Assembly: GCA_021234155.1 (NCBI GenBank)
Contig: JAJEKV010000053.1
Span: 1,563,307-1,627,306 of the forward strand
DNA length: 64,000 bases
Origin: Isoetes taiwanensis
Lineage: Eukaryota > Streptophyta > Lycopodiopsida > Isoetales > Isoetaceae
Direction: 5' to 3'
In this document: one piece after another, positions 11,241-22,118 of the stretch
Layout of the letters: the number at the start of each line of letters is the position of its first letter
How positions within the stretch are numbered: position 1 is the stretch's first letter
Position numbers and translations under genes: made by a program
Notes under the pieces: generated by a model
What the model was told of the DNA's origin: nothing
The model's database searches: none
The model's input: only the letters and a program-made list of their open reading frames with translations

Positions 11241-11970
11241 TAGCAGAGATGATGTGCAGAATTATCGGACCATTTTGGTAAGCAATGTATTCGCTAAATT
11301 ATTTGCGTCTATGCTAGAATGGAAACTGTCTCTATGGGCAGATGAAAATGATACTCGGGCCTTTAGTCAAGCAGGTTTTAGAACTGACCACTCCACCTTG
11401 GACCATCTAGTTACACTGCGCGTATTGTCTGAAAGTGCAAAGGGTGCTAGTAACAAAAGATATCTTGCCTTTATAGATCTCACTAAGGCTTTTGATACAG
11501 TTAAGAGGAAGGATCTTGCATGCAGACTGGAAATGCTACAAGTTCCAGAGGAACTTCGTCATGCAGTTGCCTGCTTATATGACAGGGTGTTAGTAGAATC
11601 TTTCCCATTTACAGGGCCAGAAAAGGTGCAGAATACGATTGGGGTAAAACAAGGTTGTCCCTGTTCGCCAACTCTTTTTGGGTTGTTCATAGATGAACTA
11701 AAAAATTGGATGATGAGACTCGAAGGGCTGGGAGTCCATTTGGGAAGATATGCTTTGCAGGTTCTGCTTTTTGCTGATGATATTGTATTAATCTCAAAGA
11801 ACCCAGCTGGACTGCAATATCATTTAGATGTATTATGTGGTTTTTGTGAAGAAAAAAGCATGAGGGTAAATCCCGATAAATCAAAGATAATGATACTAGG
11901 AGGTCGGGATACCACAATTTTTTACATAGGTGATGTTCCGCTTGACAGGTTACGAATTACAAATATTTAG
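11241..11970 (+). pseudogene. LINE reverse transcriptase domain
   Basis: The coding sequence resumes directly after the insertion with 'SRDDVQNYRTILVSNVFAK'. It continues through 'AGFRTDHSTLDHL', 'AFIDLTKAFDTVKR' (first catalytic Asp), 'GVKQGCPCSPTLFGLFIDE' and 'LLFADDIVLIS' (catalytic DD intact), then 'NPDKSKIM'. This is a complete palm in the order expected for LINE RT. A one-base loss near 11948 shifts the frame, and the ATG-initiated frame ends at 11968-11970 while the protein continues one frame over. The apparent start at 11104 lies in the inserted element and is not the LINE start. Confidence 0.9.
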
Positions 11971-11978
11971 GCATTGAA

Positions 11979-12948
11979 GTGTCAAATAACTATAAGTGGA
12001 CATTGGCAGCCCAGAAGCGTGCATCAGGTGGTCTCAAAGCATTTTATAGTATGATGAATCAGTGTAAAATCAACAACTTTGAACATTGGCGACTAAAGAA
12101 GCTCTTTTTTGGGATACAAGTTAAAATAGTGATTCTTTATGGAAGCCCGGTTTGGGGGCCAGGTTTGTCTTTAAAGGGGTGGCGCGATATGGAGAAGATA
12201 CAAAAAAGATTCTTGATTGGTGAATTGGGAGTCAAGGTGCAAACTCCTTATTGCATGATGTTGGCTGAAACAGGTCTACTACCTCTTGAAGTAGAGGCAT
12301 TGTGCAGAACCATTTCATTTGTTAACAAGGTTCTAGATATGGACACTGAACGGTTACCTTACCAAGCCCTTATGCATAGCATAAAAGGCTGGTATGCTGA
12401 TGTTAAGAGATGGGCAAGGAAATGGCTTGATGATGACAATTGGCCGCTATCCCGAAAATTTGAAGAGATACATGATTATGTGACTGCGCGGGCAATTCGT
12501 AAGCTTTGCCGAGTAGAGGATGATAAGGATGTGAAAAAAAAGTTTTATTTGACTAATCTAAATGATCTGGCAGAGTATAAAGAGCAGCCTTATCTACTCT
12601 CATGTATCAGCAGGAAGAAACGCATGCTTATTTCGCAAATGAGATTGTCATCTCATAAACTTGCGAATTGAGACTGGTAGGTGGGATGAAACACCTCATA
12701 ATGAGCGGTTTTGTCCAAGTTGCTTAGAACCAGCTATTGAAGATGAAGAACACACACTCTTGAAATGCGCAGCATATGAAGAGGTAAGGGCTCGTTATGG
12801 CATTATAGCTTTAACACTTGGTGAACTCTTTCTTTTGCCTGCACATACTTTGTATTCATATTTTAGAGATCTTTTGAAGGAAAGAGAAGACATAATTGAG
12901 CTTTTCACTCTTATGAGTAATTTTGATATTGAAGGCGCTCTGAATTAA
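11979..12948 (+). pseudogene. LINE C-terminal region with zinc-binding motif
   Basis: Two overlapping frames (11979-12671 and 12661-12948) continue the LINE protein after RT. The first holds the connection region ('KRASGGLKAFYSMMNQCKIN', 'ILYGSPVWGPGL'). The second carries a CxxC-x(n)-HxxxxC motif, 'FCPSCLEPAIEDEEHTLLKC', the zf-RVT type finger that ends many LINE ORF2 proteins. The frame changes near 12661. The stop is at 12946-12948. Confidence 0.8.
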
Positions 12949-13033
12949 GTGCCAAAGTATTTAGTATTAATTTGTATTCTTTGCCATAGAGGCCTGGGGG
13001 CCTAAATGGCTTGATCAATAAATTATTACTAGT

Positions 13034-15179
13034 AAATTGCCCACCGTCGATGGGCATCCAATGTGGTTGTAATTAAAGTGTTTGGGAATCATGTGCTTAA
13101 ATCGAAAAAATGTTGCATTTATAGTCGTTATTTATATAGGTTGTATATTCATTATTTTGATATTTTTGGTAATAGGAGCTGTAAAGGATAGTTTTTGGAC
13201 ATGTTCTCTAATTTTTCACTGTAATTGGGGTTGCAATAGGTGGAAGTGTCATGTTTTGGACGCATTGCTTCAACATGTATTATTTGAGGATTAGTGGAAT
13301 GTCCCCCTTATTCTATCTAGTAGCCGTGGGGTTGGCCTTTGTTTTGAAAATTTGAGGGAGTGCTTGGCCAAATCTTTATTTTATGGAATAAGCGATTGAC
13401 AATCGATCCTCCACAATATTGAGTATTTATTAATGCTAAATCCAAAAGCTCTACATGCATCAGTTACTACAAAAATGGCACAATGCTTTCCTATCTCCAA
13501 ATGGTTTGGTAAAAATCTGTAACAGCACTTCTGGTCATCCTTATCCAGCAGAATTCCAAGTTCCTCGCAGAGCTCCAATTGCTCTGCATCTAAAATATCA
13601 CAATTCGATGTGGCGATTCCTTATCTATTAATCTCTTTAATCGGGTATTATGGCTTATGTTTGTGAGGTTGAATCCCCGCCGTGGATCTGGAGCATATCC
13701 TGGGTACGATGCCAGATCAGTGGCCAGCATCTTTTTGGAGAAAAAATGGCTTGCCATTTTCTAAGGTCTCCATGGAACTCATGGTGACTCAAGAAAAGGT
13801 CCGCACCATGCATATCCCGGATAGGCCTAATCGCCCCTCCCTCGCGTCGCGAATGGTGACAACCGGCAGGGCATCCATCCGCCCCCATCAACAGACTCCA
13901 TCATCGACCACGGTTGTCCGGATCCATCACATTTGTAAGAGCATGTTACTATTTGATGGCCCGCCATCATCGACCATTTGTAAGAGCATTTGATGAAGAA
14001 ATCTAGAAATCGGATGGGATCCATCAACGGCGAGGCCGTAATCTCTTCATCATCGACCACGATTGCTTCTCGCCTTTCAAGCGCCCCCCGGATGCCTTTC
14101 CACCACCGCTTCCACTTTTCATCTTCCCGGATGCTCTCGGTTTTCATCCACCCTTCCGCTCTTCTTGCCCGCTCGAACATGCTTCACCACAAATCCATGC
14201 TAAAAAACATCATGTATCGCCATCAAGCCCGTGGCTGCTACAAGCAAAGCAGCAACCCATCGAATCATAGCTTCACCGAATCTGTTCATGGCTACAAATA
14301 GAAAACATCGTCACATCTTATCCATTCCTACTCTGGCTCCAAAGAACACGTAAAATACCTTTCTTCTTCCTAACCATACAAAAAAAATCCATCCAAAAAA
14401 AAGGATACCAAAATAGAAAATCTGACCTCTGAATGAAATTAAGCTCCTCAAACACAGTAAAATATACGGTTTCGCATACAATACATCCCAGAAATCATAG
14501 TCCAGACCATGCCGAGAAGCTACTCCCACAATACCAAACTCAAACCGTGGAAGTTTATAGGTTGGATTAGGCTTCGGTATAAACTCAAAGTCTCCAACAT
14601 TAGACCTCAAAGTGGAAATATATCTTTACAAAATAACGCAAGATGCTGCAATCTAGGGTCTTCAATACCCGGGGGGTTCACCTCTTTTTTCCGTAGAAAA
14701 CATGTGCGTGGGCGATGAAGGGGTTTTTTTGGCATTTTGAAGTACGTATACCTAAGGTGTGTCGCACGTTTTGGCGCCGGAGCTGCTGTATTTCACGGTT
14801 TGAGGAGCGCTTTCGCTGCAGGGGGAGGGACTTAGAAATACATTAAGGGGGCTTAGATGCTTTGCTGGTTGCCGGGGAGATAAGTTTAAGGGTCCTTGGA
14901 TTTCCGGAGGTATGTTTTTGATTTTTTTTTCCCGGTAGAGTTTTCGTGGTAAGTTTTCAATCTCTACCCAGGTTCTGGTGCAAAATCTATCTTCTTACAA
15001 ATTTACCTTTTTCTTTGCTCTGCGTTGTGTTATTTAGGTGCGGTACAACGAGCAGGCATCGAACCAGAGATGGTTCAGGAGGTTTTTTTTTGGAAATGTG
15101 GTTAGTGCTAATGTTGGCCAGGCTCCAGCGAGACAGGCTGCAACGCTGTTCTATTTTCTGACTGTTCTATTTTTTTAGG
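13034..15179. other. Region without an assignable gene
   Basis: Several open frames occur on both strands. One on the minus strand (14610-14311) starts 'MRSNVGDFEFIPKPNPTYKL', reads like former coding sequence and ends in a hydrophobic stretch. I do not recognise it. A plus-strand open stretch at about 15038-15177, preceded by a splice-acceptor-like TTATTTAG, reads 'VRYNEQASNQRWFRR' and could be an exon relic. Nothing here is firm. Confidence 0.3.
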
Positions 15180-15180
15180 T

Positions 15181-16137
15181 TACCAACGCTGCACAAAGGC
15201 TTTGATCTACCTGAGCCGTTTGCTCTTCACACCGATTGCCCACATTACTGGCGTTACCACTTACCAGGTTTAGTATTTTGTTGCCTGGCAATATCACTTG
15301 TGTGCCATTCAGTATTAACATTGATGGTTTCTCCACTTCAACTGTCTTATATGGAAGAGGACCAAGGAGTTGTAAACTAATGATACACTTATTGCCAAAG
15401 AAATGCTAGTAGAAATCGTAACATTGAGTACCTGTCAATAGGAATGTTAATAGGCAGGTTGAATGGATAGCTTCTTTATTGCATCTTTTGTTTGAGGACC
15501 TTTAAGGATGGTGGAATTCCAGTAAGATATTGATGGGCAGGGGACTGGGGCAGAAACATGTTCTGCGAGTTGAAGGCAGGCATAAGTTGTGCAGATTGGG
15601 AACCATGCTATAGTGAACAATTTTAAGAACTTGGGAGTGCAAATATGGACTGGCGTGGGTATATTAATAATATACCAGTTGCATGAATGTGCTAAAGATA
15701 TACAGTTCTGCAGTTGGCATCCCTCCTCTAGCTACAGCCTATAACATCTCTAACTGATGCCAAGCTGGGACTGAAAGTCCATCTTGTTGGCCGCTTTGAC
15801 TTGTACGAGCAGCTGTCTGGCGTTGTTTGTTACCTTTGCATGTCTTGACTTGGTATTCCATTTCTGTTTATTAGGGGAATCGGAAGAAGAATATTCAACA
15901 AGATTAGCAGCCAACTTAGAGAAATTGATTTTGAAGGAGGGGCCTGACACGGTAATAGAGACATGCATTTACTTTTTGTGGGGGAGTAATTGTTGCTTGT
16001 TTATAGGTGTTGGAGGTGTAGTTACATTTAATTTGGTAGCCATTGCCTTGTCTCTCCTACAGGTAGCTGCATTTATTGCCGAACCTGTAATGGGTGCTGG
16101 TGGCGTGATTCCTCCTCCATCTACATATTTCGACAAG
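15181..16137 (+). pseudogene. Gamma-aminobutyrate transaminase gene fragment (three exons)
   Basis: Three exons with plant-type splice sites encode a contiguous middle part of plant GABA transaminase, the mitochondrial PLP enzyme that converts GABA to succinic semialdehyde. Exon 1 (about 15181-15267) reads '[20 protein letters not shown]' and on to 'YWRYHLP'. Exon 2 (15875-15951, after TTATTAG) reads '[20 protein letters not shown]'. Exon 3 (16063-16137, after CTACAG) reads '[20 protein letters not shown]'. Reading phases join correctly across both introns. Neither the upstream PLP phosphate-binding part nor the downstream 'IADEV' and Schiff-base lysine exons are found nearby. This is therefore a captured or decayed fragment of about 80 codons, not a working gene. 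Confidence 0.8.
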
Positions 16138-16638
16138 GTAGACAAAAATTCTATTGATGACTGGACCTTTTTATGATGTTGTTGGGACTTTGTGTGCATT
16201 TATCAGAGACATCTAGGTACTGATTGGATGCAAAGGTGGAGGGTATTCTGATATGCAATATACTCACTGGTTTTAACTTAAATCTAAATTTTGTGAGATT
16301 TGGATATAGACATTTAGACAAGTTTTGCAGATCACATGGGAGGTGAATGTTTGAAGGAGCCAATATGTGTAGTATGCATAGATTAGGCGCATCAAGCTGC
16401 ACCTGTTATAAAAGAGAAACTTTCTACTTACAATAAGCTTCTTTTTTATTCTTCCATGTGATAGTTTATTTTCTCTTTGAGCTTGAGATCTGCATATATG
16501 TTGCATGGTTTTGGACTGTTTTATGCTGGAAAGGGTTCTGTTCTCCCTGCCTGCAGTTAGAGACATGCAGTTAGAGACAGCTTCCAAAGTTTCAAATGAA
16601 TGATGGGCAAACTGACACTTGAGGCATATTTGCCTCAG

Positions 16639-16994
16639 CAGGCATTACAGCACAAGTTGGCCGCTTCCAAAGGTTCCTGTTAGACCATACAAAAGTTGTT
16701 GCTCGTATTGACTTGGGAAGAGCATCTGCCCTTACATCTGCATTGAGTTCAAGCTTTTCATTATCAAACCATACACATGACAGTGCAACAATAGCTATGA
16801 GCCTTAAGCAGCAGGTGTGACTATTAAGGCCATAGGTATGGTTATTTTTTGAGTAATTGAGGTGCTGATTGTATTTGTCTCAGGTGATTGGGCCGTTTTG
16901 TGCTCGGCTTGATTCAAGATTTGCATTGGATGCCTCACTTTGGAGAACGTGGTCAAATTTGCAAGAAATAACATATGGATTTGATCGCCGTTAG
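16639..16994 (+). pseudogene. TGD4-like (lipid transfer, chloroplast envelope) C-terminal gene fragment
   Basis: Two exons (16639-16814 and 16884-16994, GT-AG intron between) join in phase. They encode 'AGITAQVGRFQRFLLDHTKV' then 'ARIDLGRASA', and 'MSLKQQVIGPFCARLDSRFA'. This resembles the C-terminal part of plant TRIGALACTOSYLDIACYLGLYCEROL 4 ('LTAQYGNFQKFFFDLTRFHARLD' region, then 'SLQQQIVGPF'). TGD4 is an outer-envelope beta-barrel-like protein needed for lipid import from the ER to the plastid. The frame ends at a TAG (16992-16994) earlier than I would expect for the family, and there is no upstream gene body. The fragment follows the GABA transaminase fragment in the same orientation. 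Confidence 0.6.
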
Positions 16995-17339
16995 AGTCAC
17001 TAGGTGTTTTAAACTAGTAGCCCGGTATTCACCAACAAGAGGAGAAGGTATGGCGTAGATTGACTTTTAGAGGTGATTGTTATTATTCATTGTTTTTCTT
17101 GGCAGCCACATGGTTGGCTCATTATTTTGTTGAATATTACATTTATGATTCAAAGCATATGATGTAAAAGACAAAGGTTAGAGTGGACAAAGAATGATAA
17201 ATTTTGTGGGAACCTGCCTCTGGCTTATTTCATCATTGTACTTGTACTTGTGGAAATCATAATGACAATTTGAACAGTGCTTTTGAGGGGAAATCGGCCC
17301 ATGCACCTACATATGTATAGGGGGAGTCATAAGGTCTTG

Positions 17340-17646
17340 GTGCAACGGTTAAGCTTGTTTTTTTTGGGGCAAGCAAAGTAGCTGGTCACTCTAAACGAGG
17401 TGCCGTCACATAAAGGATTGCCCTTAAATGTTTGTGAAAGAGATAGGTAAAAGTGAAAGGATAAAAAGAAAAAAATTCATTAGAACTAGTAAGGGGTGCA
17501 ACGGTTAAGCTTGTTTTTTTTGGGCAAGCAAAGAGCTGGTCACTCTAAACGAGGTGCTGTCACATAAACGATTGCCCTTAAATGTTTGTGAAAAAGATAG
17601 GTAAAAGTGAAAGGATTAAAAAAAAAAATTCATTAGAACTAAGAGG
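17340..17646. repeat. Tandem duplication, two units of about 155 bp, SINE-like start
   Basis: Unit 1 (17340-17495) and unit 2 (17496-17646) are more than 90% alike. Each begins GTGCAACGGTTAAGCTTG, which with the preceding GG resembles the A box of tRNA-derived plant SINEs, and ends in an A-rich run followed by ATTCATTAGAACTA. A clear B box is not seen, so the SINE origin is tentative. Confidence 0.55.
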
Positions 17647-19432
17647 GACCATTGAACCATTGAACCCTAAACCTTGAGTTAAACTATTGCCTTGAATTTT
17701 AAGCATGTTTGGGTCAAGCATATAATACTTAGAAGTTAATTGGGAGTAGATAATATAAAAACATTGATCTTATGGAACATATGCCTATAGTTCTTAGCCT
17801 TCATGTCAAGGAGCTCTACAGTCCTCTAGTCCTATGCAACCACTCTACAGGCACAAAACAAATCCCAGATGTGCAATTTGGCTGAACTCAAGTTCAACTA
17901 ATATGAATTTAGCATTGGTATGCAACCAACCTTGTGGAGCTTGCAAAATTTAGAGGTTGAATGTAAATGTAAGGTAGAGGGTAGGCTACATTAGTGATAT
18001 ACTTGACGTAAAAATACGGTTAAGGGTAGGGTCAATGGGGATTGGACTAGGCGTAAAAGTATGGAATCGGGTATTATTTTTCACCAACACCAGACTGTAT
18101 ACATAGGGGTTTCTATGGGGGGCGAGCCGTATACGGAGGGGTTTCTCCCGACCCCTGGAACGCACATGCCATATCCCCTTTACATAGAGGTGAACCCCCC
18201 GGGTCTTCAATATATACATGGTCATTTGCACTTCATTCCATAAGTGGGTTCACTGATGGGTAACACCACCATTTCATTGTTGCTAGCCAAGACAATGTTA
18301 TTACGCCCACTTTCAGCAGTGCACAAGCCATCATTAGAAAGTGGATCACTTCGAGCATATCATCAACTGGATATCTTGAATTGAAATAATTATCTATGGA
18401 ACTTCTCCACATCAGGCAACAGAGATCCTAGATTGCAAACCAAGCATGACCATGTCATAAGTGGCTAGGGCGTGCGAACATGATTAAGTTATATGGGCAG
18501 GCCTTGCTGTCCAACAGCCACTAAAGCAGGATCAATGAGTTGAATATCTCTAGAGTGTCCGCAACTTACACTATGACCAATCATGGGAGCCTCGTTTTCA
18601 TTGAGTCATCATGGAAACCAGAATAAGACTAATACTCATCTCCGCCAACATTTCAAAGAAGGTGAAGACTTGAAACCAATCTGGCATGTTGCTGTATTAT
18701 CAGCATGCATTCGGTTACTATTTAAGAGTCCATCAGCATGTCCTGACAGCTTAACATCATGATCAAGTGAGATGTGTTAGCTGTATCAGCACGTGTATTA
18801 ACAATTGTCTCTTTACCCATAAATAAAAGACCATATGGAACAATTATGTCATCTCGAAGCAAAACAACTAAAACAAAGATCAACTCCCAACCCAATTAAC
18901 AGTATAGTTTCAATACTGATTATGTGAAGGTTTATTCAAATAGCAAGAAGGACCTTCTTAATATTTGAATAATCTTCTTCACCAACTTTTATAATTGCAC
19001 TAATCTGATTGATTTCTGCCTATGAGAAACTTCTATCACTATAGCTAAGCTCTGTAAAAGTGATGTCTTTTACCTTCATTGAAAGTTGTTGGAATGGAGA
19101 GCCTGCCAATATGGTTGCAAGACTTACCATATGCTAAAGCCTCTTTGACACACTTCATATTTAAAGCTTAGACGCAATTAGTTGGACATCTGATTTACTT
19201 GCAGTTAGACCCATAGGTTCATGCAACATAAAAGCAAATTCATTGGAATGCAGCCATGAGACTTTAACTTATGTAGGGTTATTTTTTAGCATACTGCTTT
19301 GGATCTTGATACATGATGTTGCACAGCTCAACTTGGTAATAGGATGTCCATCCGTTTGTTTCATTCGTAAGAACAGAGTTGCGTTTACTATATAGCAGTG
19401 TCTGCTATATAACAGTGTCTGCTGGTGCGGAA
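17647..19432. other. No firm gene
   Basis: AT-rich DNA with short frames only. A minus-strand stretch near 18960-19110 is open for about 50 codons apart from one stop ('MKVKDITFTELSYSDRSFS') and might be an exon relic. I cannot name it. Confidence 0.3.
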
Positions 19433-20800
19433 TCATTTATATAGTATTCCGCTTGAAATATTATAGTATTTTGCGAATCTTGTTATACAATATAGCAAAT
19501 ATTGTACTTGCATACCCCACAAATGAGGAACTTTATGTACGGTGTAGATTAAGAAATAAGAGGTGAATATGCCTATCCAACGACTCTGTTCTGAGTCACC
19601 CCCTGCGGTGAATATGCACCCAAACCAAAGGGGGTTTAAGGGGGTTTTTAATTTAAATGTGTTGGATCCAATGGTTGTGTTAATTAATGTCAATGGTAGT
19701 TATGTGTTGGTTGTTAATGTCAATGGTTGTTATGTGTTGGTTGTTATGTGTTGGGGGATTTAATTTTTATATGTTGGATGTTAATGGTTTGTGTTGCAAA
19801 AAATTTTTTTTGGCCCCTTCGGGGCCTTAGGGACGTCCCCCACCCCCCCCAGTGTGACAAAAATTTTAGAATTCAAACCAGAAAAAAACTAGAATTCATT
19901 TGAGGCTTTCATCACCTGTAGCTTTTGAATTTGATCACAATAAAACAAATAGAACATAAGTAAAAGTTACCATAAAGATAGAGCAGATTGATCCCATTAT
20001 TCTGAAAGTCATAAAGTTTGCAACACCCATACACAAACATTTTTCAACTGTTTGGCCTCCATTAGTGGGAAATTTTTCTGCTTGTTAGCACAAGGATCTA
20101 GAAGCCTTGGAATTTGCTTAATAACTGCCTCAAAATCTAAAAATGCATGGTAATTTTTTGCAAGCTTCATTCGGAATGAGCCATAAAACAATATCCAATA
20201 GCGCAATCCTGTATTAATCAGCTGGTAGGATGTGAAAGCCTACCAAACCCGGCCGAAAAATTGCTGTTTTAGCATACATAACTTAACCAAACATATCCAT
20301 ATCATACACTATCAAAAAGATCTCGGAGAGAGCTTTCCAACGCAATAAAAATCATCTCAAACAGAGCTCTGGATCAAAAGTTATAATAAGAAATGTGTTG
20401 CCGGCGGGGAAACTGCACTACATGCGCCCTTCAAGCCATTCATGTGCCCATTATGCACCACACACACAAAAAGAGGGCTTTTGTTGTGAGCCATTGGTTG
20501 TTGACCTTTGAAAAAAAAGGCTAAAATCAATGGCCCTTCATGTGCCCATTATGCACCACACCCACAAAAAAGGGGCTTTTGTTGTGAGCTATTGGTTGTT
20601 GACCATTGAAAAAAAAAGGCTAAAATCAATGGCTCATAAATGGTGCACTCTAGATGTACGCATTAGTACATCCATTTGAATATGTAGCATTATAACAGGG
20701 GTTTTTTTTGTGGTTTTATACGGTTTTTCACATGGTTTTCCTATGATTTCGGCGTTGTATTCGTGGAGGCATACTAAACAGTATTTCTAGAGTGCGCCCT
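19433..20800 (-). mobile_element. Foldback DNA element, copy 2
   Basis: Positions 19437-19700 match 10980-11240 of copy 1 in the same orientation (palindrome centre and one arm). Positions 19700-20690 match 9850-10865 of copy 1 in reverse complement (body and tandem units). After that comes another ATGTAGCATTATAACAGGGG block (20681-20760) and an inverted 'CTCTAGA...GTGCGCC' end near 20785-20800. Body and palindrome centre therefore have opposite relative orientations in the two copies. No coding sequence is present. Confidence 0.7.
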
Positions 20801-20988
20801 TTTTGGTTCGTTGATTTGGGTTGGTTTCAACAATCCGACGGTGGTCGTTTAGCCTTGTATCTAAGGGGTCGACAATTTGAGAGGTTTTAGGGTTCTGAGA
20901 ATGGCAAGTAGCGGCAGGGCTCGGCATTCTTTTTCCAAGTCTTTGATTTCCCATATTCCGTCTCTCTCTGTCTCCAAACAAGCGAACT

Positions 20989-21306
20989 ATGGCAGATCAG
21001 TGCCCCCATCAAGCTTCTGAACAGACCAAGGGCGCTGCCCAACACGCCTCTGAACAGACCAAGGGCGCTGTCCATCAAGCTGCTGAACATGGCCGGGAGG
21101 CCAAGGATGCAACATCTCAAAAGACGTCTGAGGTAGGTCAGTCTACAAAGAAACATGCATCAGGTGCTTCAGGTAAGGCCAAGGAACAAACCGGACATGC
21201 CCAGGAGAAGGCGGGAGGAATGATGCAGACTGCACAAGACAAAGCTTACTCCGCCAAGGACCAAGTCGCCGAGAAAGCTCAAGATGCTAAGGATCGATCA
21301 GCTTGA
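20989..21306 (+). CDS. Late embryogenesis abundant (LEA group 3/4-like) protein, N-terminal exon
   Basis: This 105-codon frame encodes a highly hydrophilic, Ala/Lys/Glu/Gln-rich protein starting 'MADQCPHQASEQTKGAAQHA'. It has an 11-residue-type periodicity ('ASEQTKGA' twice, 'AKEQTGHAQEKAGGMMQTAQ', 'AKDQVAEKAQDAKD') and no Cys beyond position 5. Such proteins fold into amphipathic helices on drying and protect membranes and enzymes. The start is the first ATG after a pyrimidine-rich leader (TCTCTCTCTGTCTCC). The frame stops at TGA 21304-21306. A matching C-terminal part lies at 22000-22118, so this is either a short single-exon protein or exon 1 of a gene whose junction has been damaged. Confidence 0.7.
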   Translation: MADQCPHQASEQTKGAAQHASEQTKGAVHQAAEHGREAKDATSQKTSEVGQSTKKHASGASGKAKEQTGHAQEKAGGMMQTAQDKAYSAKDQVAEKAQDAKDRSA

Positions 21307-21309
21307 AAA

Positions 21310-21674
21310 GAGTAGTGGTATGATAAGAAATCTATCATCGCCTTGACCACATTTTTTAGAATGTATTTATGAATTCGCTTACCTTGCACAAGGTCCTTTA
21401 TGTCCATGCATCTTCTCAACAGAGAAACAATGGCAGATCTATCCCAAGTATGCTCCTTCAGCCAATCTCTTTCTTGGCACACATGCATCTTGTTCCCAGC
21501 CAAACACCTTACCATTTCGCTCTGATTTTCATCCTCAAGATTTAAATTGTAGTCATAGGCTGATGTTTGTCTACATAGTGTGCTGATTAGCATACGAAAA
21601 CCAAGTTGCTTGCCTATAAGCAATATATCGTGACTATGGGCGCAGGATCGAAACAGAGCTTCGGGCTTGCGCAT
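21310..21674 (-). pseudogene. PPR-protein fragment
   Basis: The minus-strand translation includes 'IVSLLRRCMDIKDLVQGKRI' followed by 'HKYILKN'. This is the typical opening of plant PLS/DYW pentatricopeptide-repeat proteins ('YASLLRRC...L..GKRIHAHI'). These proteins bind organelle RNA and direct C-to-U editing. The fragment is short (about 120 codons, running over 21674-21279 including overlap with the LEA stop), with only one recognisable repeat. It lies antisense between the two LEA pieces. It is most likely a relic or an inserted piece. Confidence 0.5.
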
Positions 21675-21912
21675 CGACCCACGAGATGATCATCGCTGCC
21701 AGTTCGAAACATTTCCAGGGAAATGCTTTTGATTTCGACCTTTTAGCACACAGAAAAGCTCCAAGACTGCCTCAGAATTCTTCAATCATTATAGTCCTTG
21801 TATTGCCGCTGCTACGTAACGGAACTGCCATCCAAAGGTAGTCGAATCTCGCCCTTTGTGTTCTTCACCCTTTTGTTGTGTAACATACTAATGATTATTA
21901 TGATAGGTGGAA

Positions 21913-21950
21913 AGCTCAAGAGAATGGCAGCAGTAGCTTTCTCTTGAGCT
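21913..21950. repeat. Perfect 12-bp inverted repeat (hairpin)
   Basis: AGCTCAAGAGAA (21913-21924) and its exact inverse TTCTCTTGAGCT (21939-21950) flank a 14-base loop. The hairpin lies between two copies of 'ATGATTATTATGATAGGTGG' (21891 and 21975), just before the LEA C-terminal exon. Confidence 0.7.
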
Positions 21951-21989
21951 GGAAATGATTATTACGTAGGTGGAAATGATTATTATGAT

Positions 21990-22118
21990 AGGTGGAAAGC
22001 TACTGCTGCCAAGGATGAAGCTGGAAATGTCCTCCAGCAGGTTGGTGAGCAGGCGTCTGCAGCTCTTCAGAAGGCCAAAGAAACTGTTGGGATGGGAGGT
22101 GAACAAAAGAAGCCTTGA
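21990..22118 (+). CDS. LEA protein C-terminal exon (partial)
   Basis: The open stretch ending at TGA 22116-22118 reads 'ATAAKDEAGNVLQQVGEQAS' then 'AALQKAKETVGMGGEQKKP'. Its Ala/Lys/Gln-rich composition matches the 20989 frame, and the '(G/N)xxGMG' type ending is common in LEA group 3/4 proteins. An AG precedes it at 21986-21987 within TGATAGGTGG. No GT donor exists before the exon-1 stop, so splicing to the 20989 frame is uncertain. It could instead be the surviving end of the ancestral second exon. Confidence 0.5.
   Translation, partial: RWKATAAKDEAGNVLQQVGEQASAALQKAKETVGMGGEQKKP

Larger units (their letters stand above)
8506..13033 (+). mobile_element. LINE (non-LTR retrotransposon), 5'-truncated and split by an insertion
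   Basis: The parts in order are an apurinic endonuclease domain lacking its N-terminus, a 1.5-kb foldback insertion, reverse transcriptase, a C-terminal zinc-binding region and a 3' UTR. The UTR ends in AATAAA (13017-13022) and a short TTACTAGTAAA-like tail. The left end abuts gypsy pol without an LTR or start codon, as expected for 5' truncation. One nonsense codon in the endonuclease, another before the insertion and two frameshifts make it inactive. Confidence 0.85.

Noticed and set aside
17338-17420. A functional tRNA gene
   Set aside because: Only an A-box-like start is visible; no cloverleaf and no clear B box.
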